This document shows positions 33,053-43,336 of a stretch of 64,000 nucleotides of DNA, piece after piece. The notes under the pieces were generated by a model. The model was not told the DNA's origin. It searched no databases and saw only the letters and a program-made list of their open reading frames with translations. This DNA comes from Ascoidea asiatica (Eukaryota > Ascomycota > Saccharomycetes > Ascoideales > Ascoideaceae): NCBI GenBank assembly GCA_001600695.1, contig BCKQ01000003.1, positions 372,001 through 436,000 on the forward strand, written 5' to 3'. The first letter of the stretch is position 1; each line of letters begins with the position of its first letter. The translations under genes and the position numbers were made by a program.

Positions 33053-34289
33053 TTTTAAAATAAGAAAAAGTTAATTAATTCTTAGTTTTTTTGTATGTGT
33101 TTTAATTGAATTGAAGTTGATAAAATTTTGATTTTTTTGTAATATAGATAATTTTTTGGGTAAGATAACAATTGAATAAATATATATGATTAAGATATAA
33201 ATATAAAAGTAATTAGATAAATAAATAAATAAAGAGGCAGATAGATGATCAAATAGAATATGTAAATAATTGAGTAATTTATTGAATAAATAAATAAATA
33301 AATAGATAAATAAATAAATAAATAAATTAATTTATTGAATTGAATATTTGAATATTCAAATATGTTTGACGATGAGGGATAAGAGAAGATAGCGAATGAT
33401 ATTAAAATATAATAAAGAATAAGTTTAAATTGATATTGATATTGATAATAATTGATAGAGTAAGTATTAAATTAAGAGTTGATTATTATTAAAAAAATAA
33501 TAAGGAGAAGTAAAAAAATAAATAAAGAAATAAAGAATTCTTAAGAAACAAGGAATAAGAAGTGAATAAATGAAGGAATGAATAAATAAAGGATTAGAAT
33601 AAGAATAAGAGATATTTTATTTCATGATTAAAGGATTTTGTTTAGAACTCCTATTTGGCCAGATCATTTCTTCAAACGAATATTGAATATTGTATTGATA
33701 ATTGTATTAAATATTGTACTGAATATTGTATTGATATGAATATTGATAAATTTGTTAGACATTATTTAAAAAAAATGGAATAAATATTATGAATCAGCAT
33801 TTAATAAGAATCTTTTAAGGAGAATAAAAGAAAAACATGAATACTCGGAAGTTGAAAAATTGGCATTTGAAGTTAAAAATAACGTTGAAAGTACCAGTAA
33901 AGTTGTTTAATTGAAAAAAAACTAAATTTGCAGATCATATTACTATGATAATATTGATGGCTTTAAAAACACTAAAGTAACAACTTGAAAGTGATAACAT
34001 GAAAAGAATAATAATGTGGTTTTGATTGAAGGTTATTTACAGTACTACAGCAAAGGAAGTGAGTTAAATGATTAGCATGTCCATACTAATAACAAACAAG
34101 AGGAATAAGAATTTAAGGAGTTTTGAATGTAATTTTCTTCAGAATTAAAGGTATTTTCGAATCTTTGAACTTTTGTAATTTTCTGTTAATTATTGTAACA
34201 TTAGCATTAAAGGATTCTAAAGTAAAGTGCGGTACAGTAGTAATTGAGAAGATGTGGAGGTTGTAGTACTAGTAATTGGAGCGGCTGAT

Positions 34290-34311
34290 TTTACTCGAGC
34301 AGTCGAGTAAA
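34290..34311. promoter_or_regulatory. Perfect 9-bp inverted repeat with 4-bp spacer
   Basis: TTTACTCGA, GCAG, TCGAGTAAA. Arms are fully complementary and the spacer is short. Candidate dimer-binding operator; no nearby start codon explains it. Confidence 0.45.
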
Positions 34312-34998
34312 TCTGTGAAAACTGTTGAAAGATCAGGTCTCGAACAAGCCAGGATTCAAAGAGCTTTATTTTTTTTTATTTTTATTATATTTTTTTTTCT
34401 TTTTTTTTCTATATTTGTTTTGTCGTTTGTTCTTTAGAGGCTGACCAGTTTAAATTGTTTTCTTTTAATACAGACTGGTTATTAATTGGATAAGAAAATT
34501 ACTATTAATTCATTTATAAAAGCAGCCAGTTATAAATAAATAAATCAATTTGAACAAATAAATAATCAATAGAGAAAAAACAAATAAAAACAGCTTTTGT
34601 TGAATCAATTTGCATTGAATTAAAGCGTATTGAATTAAATTGCAGTTTAATTGAAAACTGATTTTTTCTAAATTGTTCTTTTTGCTCCTTTTATTCTCAA
34701 TTTTTTTTTATTTTTACTTTTATATTTATTTTTAATTTTATTTTCATTTTAATGATAAAATTGGTAAGTTTATATTCAAAACTAAATTAAATTGAATTAA
34801 AAATAAATTAAATTACAATAAAATAAACTGAATTAAATTAAATTAAATTAAAATAATTTAAATTAAATTAAATTAAAAATAAATTAATTTAATTAATTTA
34901 TTTTGTGCGAAGACGTTTGTTAAGAGACGTTGCTTAGGCACAGCGGAGCGGGTACCGAAAAGCCCCGTGATTGGACAAGACGCCACTCGGCTTGACCG

Positions 34999-35019
34999 AC
35001 GCGCTATTGTCTGCTGCCA
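34999..35019 (+). promoter_or_regulatory. Third copy related to the CYC1/COX6 CCAAT region
   Basis: ACGCGCT followed by ATTGTCTGCTGCCA. The first seven bases match 21498-21504 (COX6), and ATTGTCTGCTGCCA matches 17479-17492 (CYC1) at 13 of 14. The CCAAT core itself is altered (ATTGT), but an intact ATTGG lies 29 bp upstream at 34970. The GGAACTGCG half is absent. Confidence 0.4.
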
Positions 35020-35304
35020 GCAGAGTGCCGTGACTGTTTCTTACTGCGAGTTATGCAGAAAGCTAAGTCAAAGTACTGCTGCAATTTAGTGTAACTTTAA
35101 GCTTACTTCTGCATGAAATCTTAAGTCACACGACAGCCACGTGCGCACAAAAATAACTCACGTGCAATGTCATTTAATTAGAAAAACAGATGATTTTAAA
35201 CTCCTCACCTGGATTTAAAGAGGATTATTTTAATTTAATTTATTTGTTTAAATATTTTTTTTATTTTTTTATCTTTTTATTCAATTAGCTACTGGCTTTC
35301 CAGT

Positions 35305-35886
35305 TCAAGTCTGTAAATTCATAAATTTATAAATCTCTAGAATGATATCTTCGATTGTTTTATTATCACAATTCACAATAACTGAATCTTTTTCAATTTC
35401 AGAATTCGGTAATTGAAGAATATCAAATTGTGATTGAACCATATTACTTTTCATATAATGATTTTTTCTATTTGCTACTCTTTCAGTAACTAAATCAAAT
35501 GAAACGTATAACATTATAATTTTTAAACTTATATCATTATTACCAATAGTTTCTCTAATTAAATCTCGATATTTTTTTTTCAAACAAGAACATGAAATTA
35601 TATTAATTTGATTTTTATCTTTATTATTTTCTTCTTTTAATTTTAATCCAATTGAAATTAACCAATTTTTTCTGTCTTCATCTGTTAAACTTTCTCCATT
35701 TTTCATTTTGTTAATGTTATGAGGAGAATGAAATTCATCTCCTTCAAAAAATTTCACTGTTTGTGTATTATGTAGTGGTAATGATTCTTTATTTAATATT
35801 TCATTACCATTTTGAAGAAAAGCAAGTAACTTGTTTCCAACTGTTGTCTTTCCAGTTCCACAAGTCCCACCAAGTATTATATTCAT
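35305..35886 (-). CDS. Gluconokinase-like P-loop kinase
   Basis: A 193-residue protein, the usual size for GntK-type gluconate kinases. It opens with MNIILGGTCGTGKTTVG, where the Walker A motif starts at residue 6. FFEGDEFHSPHNINKMKNGESLTDEDRKNWL is the substrate and lid region typical of the family, and SCSCLKKKYRDLIRE follows. The family phosphorylates D-gluconate to 6-phosphogluconate, feeding the pentose phosphate pathway; the yeast counterpart is YDR248C as I recall. The lid sequence ERVANRKNHYM matches the family's RxxHFM motif with changes. It diverges from SSN3. Confidence 0.85.
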   Translation of the reverse strand: MNIILGGTCGTGKTTVGNKLLAFLQNGNEILNKESLPLHNTQTVKFFEGDEFHSPHNINKMKNGESLTDEDRKNWLISIGLKLKEENNKDKNQINIISCSCLKKKYRDLIRETIGNNDISLKIIMLYVSFDLVTERVANRKNHYMKSNMVQSQFDILQLPNSEIEKDSVIVNCDNKTIEDIILEIYKFMNLQT

Positions 35887-36051
35887 TCTCCAGATATTTA
35901 TTCCTACTGATATTTATGGATATCTAGAACAAGTTACTATCTAAAGTTACTCTGTTTGTAATAAGTTTAGTTGTTTTCTTCAGTCTCTGCTTAAAACCCA
36001 ACCAAAACAAAATAGCCGGCAGTGCCCCATCACGGGGGCCCACTATATACT

Positions 36052-36080
36052 GCAAAAAATGCGTGGTCCGGGACCATAGT
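36052..36080 (+). repeat. Left arm of an imperfect inverted repeat with palindrome TGGTCCGGGACCA
   Basis: Contains a perfect 13-bp palindrome at 36064-36076. The arm matches the reverse complement of 36271-36299 at GCAAAAAA and at CCGGGACCAT plus the following GT. Confidence 0.7.
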
Positions 36081-36270
36081 AATAAGCTAAATCATATGAC
36101 ATATAAAGGTAGTCCCGTTTTTAAGGGTTTAAAAGTGTTTAAAAAAATTATTTGGATTATTTTGAGGTTTTTGTGAGGTGGTATATAGCGGTTCACCCAT
36201 CACGTCCTAATTTATCCATTTCATACCCTAATATTATTAAACAGTTGGCCCATACATTTTACTGCTTGAG

Positions 36271-36299
36271 ACCATGGTCCCGGGTCTTCATTTTTTTGC
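36271..36299 (-). repeat. Right arm of the imperfect inverted repeat with palindrome GACCATGGTC
   Basis: Contains GACCATGGTC (10-bp perfect palindrome, beginning one base before the arm) overlapping a CCCGGG centre. Counterpart of 36052-36080 in opposite orientation. Confidence 0.7.
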
Positions 36300-36550
36300 A
36301 TCGCAGCCTACTGTCTGCGCTCATTCAGTAATTTAATTTCATCTCTAATTTCTACCAATAAAAAGATAATGACGAATTTATTTTATAAAATATCATTGAT
36401 CTTTCTTTCCTTTTATATATTTATTCAATTATTTATAATTATCTTATTATTAAATATATTTTTTTTATTCGATTTAAAATTCCCTTTTGATTCATGTTGA
36501 AATCTTAGTATCTTTTAAATAAGTTATTCATTTCAGTAACAATATTTTAA

Positions 36551-39184
36551 ATGTATCCGAATTCATCAAATCTAGTAAATAATAATGATATAGATAATGA
36601 AATGAACAACAATAATAACAATAATAACAATAACAACATGGACAATAATATAGATCAAAATATAGATCACAATATGGATAATGATATGAATAATGGGTTT
36701 GATATAATCAATGAATTTGATAATAATGATATAGATAATGATATAGTAAATGATAATAATAATGATAACTCAAACTCAAATAGAAACTTATTAAATCAGT
36801 TTCAACAACATCATCAACAACATCAACAAAGTCAACAATCAAGATTACAGTTACAACAAAATTTAATTAATCAAAAAAATATATCAAATATAAATAATTT
36901 ATCAAATTATAATAATCAAAGTTATAATAATAGTAATAATAATAATAATAATCAAAGTGATATTCAAAATTTAAATAATTTAAGAAATGTCAATAACAAT
37001 ATTCAAAATATTCAAAATATTCAAAATTTACAGAATATTCAAAATATACAAAATATTCAAAACTTAAATAATTTAAATAATTTGAATAATTTAGGTAATT
37101 TAAATTCAATTGGGAATATAAATACATTGCCTAATGTAAATAACATAAATGATTATAATATAAGTAATTTAAGTAATATGAATTCAATGAATAATTTAAA
37201 CAATATAAATAATATTAATAATATAAGTAATATGAACAATATGAGTAACATAAGTAACTTAAATAATATGAATATTATAAATAATATAAATAGCTTCAAT
37301 AATCTCAACAACATTAGTAATTTGAATAATTTAAGTAGTATGAATAATATGAATAATAATCTAAACAGTAGGAATAATTTATCAAATATAAACAATCTTA
37401 ATTTAAATAATTCTCAAAGCTATAATAATAAAAGTAATAATAATAATACTCATAAAAATAATCATAACAATAAAAGTAATGATAATGATAATAATAATAC
37501 TTTACCTGCACATCCAAGAAATTCAAGAAAAAATTTTGCTTTAAGACAAAATTTAAATCTTTTATCAAATAATTCAAAAAATATGAATATGAATAACAAT
37601 TCCACCACAACAGACAATCATAATAATAGTCATAATAATAATAATAACAGTAACAATAACAATAATACCAATAATAATTCCATTCGTCATACTTTTAATA
37701 GTTCAAACAATCAGCCCACTCAAATGGCTTCAAATAATATTTTAACTTTAGGAAATTATAAAAAAAGAAAAGATAAACTAAGAAAATCAGTTGTTGAAAC
37801 TTATGAAATTTTAGGTTATATAGCTTCTGGAACTTATGGTAAAGTTTATAAAGCAAAATTAAGATCTCCAATTAAAAATCCTTTATCAAATGATTCAAAT
37901 AATGATAATGATAGTAACAATAATAGTAATAAAAGTAATAAGAATAATGATCTTTTATTTTCAGAAGATAATTCTTATAAACTGGATATGGGTTTTTTCG
38001 ATAAATACAAATATAATTATAATCATGGTTCAAATCCTAATTCAATCTCAAGTTCAAATTCAGGTTCTAATAAAAGTAATAAAAATAATAAAAATGAATT
38101 TTTTGCAATTAAAAAATTTAAAGGAGATAGTAGAGATGGAGAAATTTTACATTATACAGGATTATCTCAAAGTGCATGTCGTGAAATGGCATTATGTAGA
38201 GAATTATCTCATAGAAATATTGTTCAATTAGTTGAAATAATTTTAGAAAAAAAATCAATATTCATAATTTCAGAATTTGCAGAACATGATTTATTACAAA
38301 TTATTCATTTTCATTCACAATCTGGTTTAAAACCAATACCAGAATTAACATTTAAATCAATAATGTGGCAAATTTTAAATGGAGTTTCATATTTACATCA
38401 AAATTGGATATTTCATAGAGATTTAAAACCTGCAAATATTATGGTAACATCAAATGGTATAATTAAAATTGGAGATTTAGGTCTTGCAAGAAAATTTGAT
38501 AATATTTTACAAACTTTATATACAGGAGATAAAGTTGTTGTAACAATTTGGTATAGAGCACCAGAATTATTATTAGGTGGTAGACATTATACACCTGCAA
38601 TTGATTTATGGGCAGTTGGATGTATATTAGCAGAATTATTAGCTTTAAGACCAATTTTTAAAGGTGAAGAAGCTAAAATGGATAATAGAAAATCAATACC
38701 ATTTCAATCAAATCAAATGTTAAAAATTATTGAAATTTTAGGTACACCAAATTTAAAAATTTGGCCAAGTTTGAATAAATATCCAGAATTTAATAATTTA
38801 CAAAAATTAAATAAAATTTATTCATCAAATCTTTTAAATTGGTATAATAATATTACTAATAATAATCTTATTAACCTTAATAATATAAGTAATAATAGAA
38901 ATAATAAAAAATGTTTTAATTTATTACAAAATCTATTAAAATATGATCCTTCAAAAAGAATAACTGCAAATGATTCATTATTACATAAATATTTTTTAGA
39001 AAGTCCAAGAGTTTCAATGAATGCATTTGAAGATTTAAATTTTAAATATCCAAGAAGAAAAATATCTTTAGATGATAATGATGTTTTACAACAACAAAGT
39101 AAAAATTTCAATAATAAGAGACATAAAACTGATATTCATTTAGATTCTCATCCACTTCGAAAAAAATCTAAACTTTCAAGATAA
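36551..39184 (+). CDS. SSN3: Ssn3/Srb10, CDK8 kinase of the Mediator kinase module
   Basis: An 877-residue protein. The kinase domain runs from about residue 415 to 830: ASGTYGKV glycine loop, an Asn/Ser insert of about 80 residues before FAIKKFKG, the CDK8-specific cyclin-facing helix [25 protein letters not shown], and the activation segment [22 protein letters not shown] with no phosphorylatable Thr at the usual CDK site, as in CDK8. It works with cyclin C to phosphorylate RNA polymerase II and transcription factors. The 410-residue N-terminus is Asn/Gln-rich; residues about 137-287 repeat Asn-Asn-hydrophobic in threes. A CTG codon is at 37982. The kinase identification is firm. Confidence 0.95.
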   Translation: MYPNSSNLVNNNDIDNEMNNNNNNNNNNNMDNNIDQNIDHNMDNDMNNGFDIINEFDNNDIDNDIVNDNNNDNSNSNRNLLNQFQQHHQQHQQSQQSRLQLQQNLINQKNISNINNLSNYNNQSYNNSNNNNNNQSDIQNLNNLRNVNNNIQNIQNIQNLQNIQNIQNIQNLNNLNNLNNLGNLNSIGNINTLPNVNNINDYNISNLSNMNSMNNLNNINNINNISNMNNMSNISNLNNMNIINNINSFNNLNNISNLNNLSSMNNMNNNLNSRNNLSNINNLNLNNSQSYNNKSNNNNTHKNNHNNKSNDNDNNNTLPAHPRNSRKNFALRQNLNLLSNNSKNMNMNNNSTTTDNHNNSHNNNNNSNNNNNTNNNSIRHTFNSSNNQPTQMASNNILTLGNYKKRKDKLRKSVVETYEILGYIASGTYGKVYKAKLRSPIKNPLSNDSNNDNDSNNNSNKSNKNNDLLFSEDNSYKLDMGFFDKYKYNYNHGSNPNSISSSNSGSNKSNKNNKNEFFAIKKFKGDSRDGEILHYTGLSQSACREMALCRELSHRNIVQLVEIILEKKSIFIISEFAEHDLLQIIHFHSQSGLKPIPELTFKSIMWQILNGVSYLHQNWIFHRDLKPANIMVTSNGIIKIGDLGLARKFDNILQTLYTGDKVVVTIWYRAPELLLGGRHYTPAIDLWAVGCILAELLALRPIFKGEEAKMDNRKSIPFQSNQMLKIIEILGTPNLKIWPSLNKYPEFNNLQKLNKIYSSNLLNWYNNITNNNLINLNNISNNRNNKKCFNLLQNLLKYDPSKRITANDSLLHKYFLESPRVSMNAFEDLNFKYPRRKISLDDNDVLQQQSKNFNNKRHKTDIHLDSHPLRKKSKLSR

Positions 39185-39832
39185 CAATAACGTCATCATG
39201 AGCATTCAATAACAATCCTCAGAAACAAGAATACTCAACTGTCTTTTTTCTCTTGTACTATATCTCTTTCTATTCTGTTTCTTCTTCTCCTTCTTATAAT
39301 TATTTCTTCTGCTGTTTTTGCTTCTTCTGCTTCTTTTGTATTTTTAGTCGCTTTTTGTGCTGTTGCGAAATTTATTTTTATTTCATTTTCATTGCACCCG
39401 CAGAGCTGGTTTTTGAACGTGCTGCACCTCAACACGGACCTTGCATGACCCACATCGCTGGCTTTCAAATTTCGATTTTTCATTTTTGCTGATTTTTTTG
39501 ATTTTTTGTTTCCATTTTCAGATGTTGAATAAATGTTTAATCAATTATTTAATGGATTGATGAGCTGATTTTGATTGATTTTTGGTCAAATAACTATCAT
39601 ACAGATCTTTTATTCATATATTGATCATTTGGACATTATAACTGAGTCTGAGTCTTGGTTTGAATTGGAATCTGGGTCTGAGTTTTGAGCCTTCAGTTCT
39701 CTTTATTTTCATCTTTTTATACTTTATTTTTCTTCTTAATGATAGATATTCAAAAGTTTAGCATTATAATTCATATTATACTTATTTTTATATAAAGTTT
39801 ATAATAAATTCAAAAAGATTATAAGAAACTAA
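39185..39832. promoter_or_regulatory. SSN3-SUV3 intergenic region
   Basis: Tandem orientation. The first 250 bp are C/T-rich with a short GC patch (39395-39470); the remainder is AT-rich with GAGTCTGAGTCTTGG-like repeats near 39642-39690. An 79-codon frame at 39253-39492 is pyrimidine-tract translation, not a gene. Confidence 0.5.
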
Positions 39833-42631
39833 ATGTTATCTTCCAATTCTATGAGATTTTTGACCAAAAAATCTTGTTTATCTATTGTTAATTTGAAATT
39901 TCAATGTTCTTCAAATATAAATCAAATCATAAATAAAAGAAATAGATCTGCAAGTAGTAAAAAATTTAATCAGAAAAATCATAAGGAAGTAAACAGATAT
40001 TCAAAAAAATTAAATTCATATGATGTTAATCCATACAATAATTTAAATTCTTTAGGTGGTGGAGGTGCTTCAATTAAAGATATTTTAATACTAAAAAGTA
40101 ATAATTGGATCTCTTCAAATTTAAATATTGATAAAAATATAAAAATTAAAGATATTTTCAAAAAAGAAAAATTTGATCCTTTTTTACCTTATGATGATAA
40201 AAAATTTATTTCATTTTTAATTACTCAGCTAAAAAATTTCTCAAATAATGTTTCAAATAATAATTTCTCTTATAATAAACCTTTAATAAATTTAGTTAAT
40301 TCAGATTATTCAATCATTCAAGACAATATAACAAACTCAAAATTTCATTCGTTAATAGTATTAGAAAAAATTATTTTAAATCATTTAAAAAATTTCAAAG
40401 ATGATAAAAATTATATAACTAATTTAAAAAATCATCAATTATCTTTAGAAAATTTATTAAATCCAACTAATGATAATTTAATAGAGATTTTATACTCAAT
40501 TTTCTTAAATAAATTTTCTGATTTTCCAAAATTTCAAGCCTTACCTGATAATCAATTGAATTCTCCAACAAATTCTTCTTTACAATCTTCAATACAGTCG
40601 TCATCAACAAAAGCTTTAACTAATACAATCATAAAAAAAAATATAACTCAAAAAATTTTAGAATCAATTTTTTTTAATATTTTACAAAAAAATATCTCAA
40701 CTCAATTACCTTCAAGAACTCCAATTGCAGATGTTTCAAATCCTGCTGAATGGTTTCCAGAAGCAAGAAAAATTAAAAGAAAAATTATTATGCATGTTGG
40801 TCCAACAAATAGTGGTAAAACTTATAATGCTTTAAAAAAATTAGAAATTTCAAAATCTGGTTATTATGCAGGTCCATTAAGATTACTTGCAAGAGAAATT
40901 TATGAAAGATTTAATAATACTGGTATAAATTGTAATTTAATAACTGGTGAAGAAATTATTTTAAATTTAGATAAAAATTCTGGTAATATGGCTGGAATTT
41001 CAAGTGGTACAATTGAAATGATATCTTTTGAAAAAGAATTTGATATTGTTGTTTTGGATGAAATTCAAATGATTTCAGATATTCAAAGAGGTTGGGCATG
41101 GACAAATGCATTTCTTGGTGCAAAAGCAAGAGAAATTCATCTTTGTGGTGAAGAAAGTTCAGTACCATTAATAGAAAAATTAATTGAAATCACTGGTGAT
41201 GAATTAATTATAAATAAATATAATAGATTAGGACAATTAAGATTAGAAAAATTTCCATTAAATGATCCTTTATTAGATTTAGAAAAAGGTGATTGTATAG
41301 TTGCATTTTCTAAAAATAAAATTTTAAATTTTAAAACAAAAATTGAAAAAAATACAAATTTTAAATGTGCTGTAATTTATGGTAGTTTACCTCCAGAAAC
41401 AAGAGCAACTCAAGCCACTGGTTTTAATAATGGTGATTATGATATTTTAGTTGCATCTGATGCAATTGGTATGGGATTAAATTTAAAAATTAATAGAGTT
41501 TTATTCACAGAATCTTCAAAATTTAATGGAAGTGAAATGGAAGATTTAACTTCATCACAAGTTAAACAAATTGGTGGTAGAGCAGGTAGATTTAAAGTTG
41601 CACCATCATCTGGAGATAAAAAACAAAATAATAATGAAATTATTAAAAAAAATCCAAATGATGTTGCAGTTGGATATATATCAGCATTTAATAAAAAAGT
41701 TTTAAAACATGTTAAATATGGATTATTAGCACCAACAAAATATCTTGAAAAAGCATGTTTATGGCCATCAGATGAAATTTGGGCTGAATATATTGCTGGA
41801 TTTCCTGCAAATACAAGTCTTTCAGATATTTTAAGAATTTTTCAAAAAGAAGTTCATGGTACAAATTTATATTTTATTAGTGATATAAAACCAAGATTGG
41901 AAACTTCATTAATTTTTAAAAATATTTCAAATTTACCAATTTTTGATCAATTAAGATTACTTAATGCACCAGTTAGTATGTCAAAATTATTAATTAAAAC
42001 AGTTTTTACAGAATTTTGTAAAAATATTGCAATTGGTAAAACAACAAATATATTTGATTATTCATATATGATACCATTTGAAGTTTTATTGAATGAAGAT
42101 GAAAATAGTGAAATTTTAAAATATAAAAAATTATTTAATAATGAAGGAAATAATAAAAAAAAATTCAATATAGAAGCTTATGAAATTGAAAATGAAAATG
42201 AAGATGAAATTTTAAAATATAAACATGTTGTTGAATTAATTAATAATTTTCGTAGTAAAATTCTTGATACAGATAGGCAATATCAATTTAAAGAAGGTAG
42301 TTCAATTGCAGGTTTAAAATTAATAATTTTAGAAGAAATTCATAAAATTTTGTTATTATTTAATTGGTTAAGTATAAGATATCCAACATATTTTATAAAT
42401 AGAGAAGGATCAACAGATTTAAAAAATTTATGTGAAAGATTAATTTCTCATGAATTACAAAAATTATATTTAGAAACTCAAAAATCAAGAGAATTTATAA
42501 AATCTGGTAAAATGTTTGAAGAAAGTAGTTCAATTGAAGATATTAATAAAGAAGAAGAAATGAAAAAACTTAAAGAAGCAGAGATTTATGAAACCAATAA
42601 TCAAGAAGAATTTTTCCAGAGTCCTAGATAA
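39833..42631 (+). CDS. SUV3: Suv3, mitochondrial ATP-dependent RNA helicase
   Basis: A 932-residue protein. The N-terminus (SMRFLTKKSCLSIVNLKF, then KRNRSASSKK) is basic and hydroxylated, fitting a mitochondrial presequence. Helicase motifs: GPTNSGKT (323-330), DEIQ (about 409-412), LVASDAIGMGLNL, and QIGGRAGRFK (about 578-587). LTRLLAREIYERF-type and SLRDILRIF-like blocks follow the Suv3 order. It is the helicase of the mitochondrial degradosome, working with the exonuclease Dss1 in RNA turnover. It is longer than yeast Suv3 (737) through the N-terminal region and an acidic C-terminal tail. Confidence 0.95.
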   Translation: MLSSNSMRFLTKKSCLSIVNLKFQCSSNINQIINKRNRSASSKKFNQKNHKEVNRYSKKLNSYDVNPYNNLNSLGGGGASIKDILILKSNNWISSNLNIDKNIKIKDIFKKEKFDPFLPYDDKKFISFLITQLKNFSNNVSNNNFSYNKPLINLVNSDYSIIQDNITNSKFHSLIVLEKIILNHLKNFKDDKNYITNLKNHQLSLENLLNPTNDNLIEILYSIFLNKFSDFPKFQALPDNQLNSPTNSSLQSSIQSSSTKALTNTIIKKNITQKILESIFFNILQKNISTQLPSRTPIADVSNPAEWFPEARKIKRKIIMHVGPTNSGKTYNALKKLEISKSGYYAGPLRLLAREIYERFNNTGINCNLITGEEIILNLDKNSGNMAGISSGTIEMISFEKEFDIVVLDEIQMISDIQRGWAWTNAFLGAKAREIHLCGEESSVPLIEKLIEITGDELIINKYNRLGQLRLEKFPLNDPLLDLEKGDCIVAFSKNKILNFKTKIEKNTNFKCAVIYGSLPPETRATQATGFNNGDYDILVASDAIGMGLNLKINRVLFTESSKFNGSEMEDLTSSQVKQIGGRAGRFKVAPSSGDKKQNNNEIIKKNPNDVAVGYISAFNKKVLKHVKYGLLAPTKYLEKACLWPSDEIWAEYIAGFPANTSLSDILRIFQKEVHGTNLYFISDIKPRLETSLIFKNISNLPIFDQLRLLNAPVSMSKLLIKTVFTEFCKNIAIGKTTNIFDYSYMIPFEVLLNEDENSEILKYKKLFNNEGNNKKKFNIEAYEIENENEDEILKYKHVVELINNFRSKILDTDRQYQFKEGSSIAGLKLIILEEIHKILLLFNWLSIRYPTYFINREGSTDLKNLCERLISHELQKLYLETQKSREFIKSGKMFEESSSIEDINKEEEMKKLKEAEIYETNNQEEFFQSPR

Positions 42632-43336
42632 TAAAGATAAAAGAGAAATGAAAAATTATCGACATTTATCGACATTTTTTGTATATATGTGATTATAATA
42701 ATTGTTAATAAAGAAATTATAAAATAAAATTGAATCATATAAAGACTCTGACAAGTTTCGAACCCACAATGTTCAACAAACTTCGGCACGGAAACAACTT
42801 TAACCGTAATCTTTTCAACTCCGGCCACTCCAAACATGTCACATGACTATTTTTACTTCCGGTTCGGAGTTAAATTTTTTTTCTAGAACCTTAACGGAGC
42901 ATTGTGGCGCAAAAGCTCTTTTTGCTTAGTTAACTGAGTTAACAGGGTTTTTTGGTGGTGAATTGAAGATGATTGAAGAAGATTGCTGGAAGTTCTCAGA
43001 ATTGTAAGCAGGGCAAGATCCAGATTCAATATTTTAGTAAACACCAGAATATATTAGTAAATATTTTAGAGAATATTCTTCTAGATTATTAATTGCTAAT
43101 TGTTTTTTTTTTTATTTGAAGGAATCAACTCAATTGTAAAGCTATTGTATTGGAGTTTATATAAATAAAGATTTATTTCTTCTTTTTGTTTTATTTCTGA
43201 GTTTCAAATTGATTGTATTATTATTATATTTATAAGCTGTGTATTTTATCAATTCTTTCAGTTCTTATCAAAATAACTTTATCAACTTTATCAATTATAT
43301 CAATTATATCAATTATATCGATTTATTCAATTAAAA
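42632..43336. promoter_or_regulatory. Upstream region of DUF4336-B
   Basis: A GC-richer patch at 42745-42930 contains TTCGAACCC, a CACATG box at 42840 and TTCCGGTTCGGAG. On the minus strand part of it resembles a tRNA T-arm, but no tRNA folds. The rest is AT-rich, ending in an 11-bp TATCAATTATA-type repeat just before the gene (43270-43320). Confidence 0.5.

Larger units (their letters stand above)
33053..35304. other. 2.25-kb intergenic region between the ubiquitin-domain gene and the gluconokinase-like gene
   Basis: The first kilobase is AT-rich with AATAAATAAAT-type repeats and several short ATTGAATATTGTATTG repeats. A perfect 9-bp inverted repeat sits at 34290-34311. A strongly GC-rich block at about 34910-35165 contains ATTGG at 34970, a copy of the COX6/CYC1-like sequence at 34999-35019, and CACGTG boxes at 35138 and 35159. 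No conserved coding frame is visible. A promoter-like block this far (1.9 kb) from the nearest start suggests an unannotated transcript or long-range regulation. Confidence 0.5.
35887..36550. promoter_or_regulatory. Divergent promoter region of the gluconokinase-like gene and SSN3
   Basis: A GC-rich patch (35985-36100) and a second near 36240-36320 hold an imperfect inverted pair of about 29 bp (36052-36080 and 36271-36299) with nested palindromes. The 190 bp between them are AT-rich with TAGTCCCG and TTCACCCATCACG motifs. The SSN3-proximal 230 bp are T-rich, with a 4-codon uORF at about 36494. Confidence 0.6.

Noticed and set aside
42740-42840. Minus-strand GGGTTCGAAAC and GGCCGGAGTTG looked like T-arm and A-box of a tRNA.
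   Set aside because: The T-stem would be mostly wobble pairs and no 5' acceptor partner for CAGAGTC exists at the right place.
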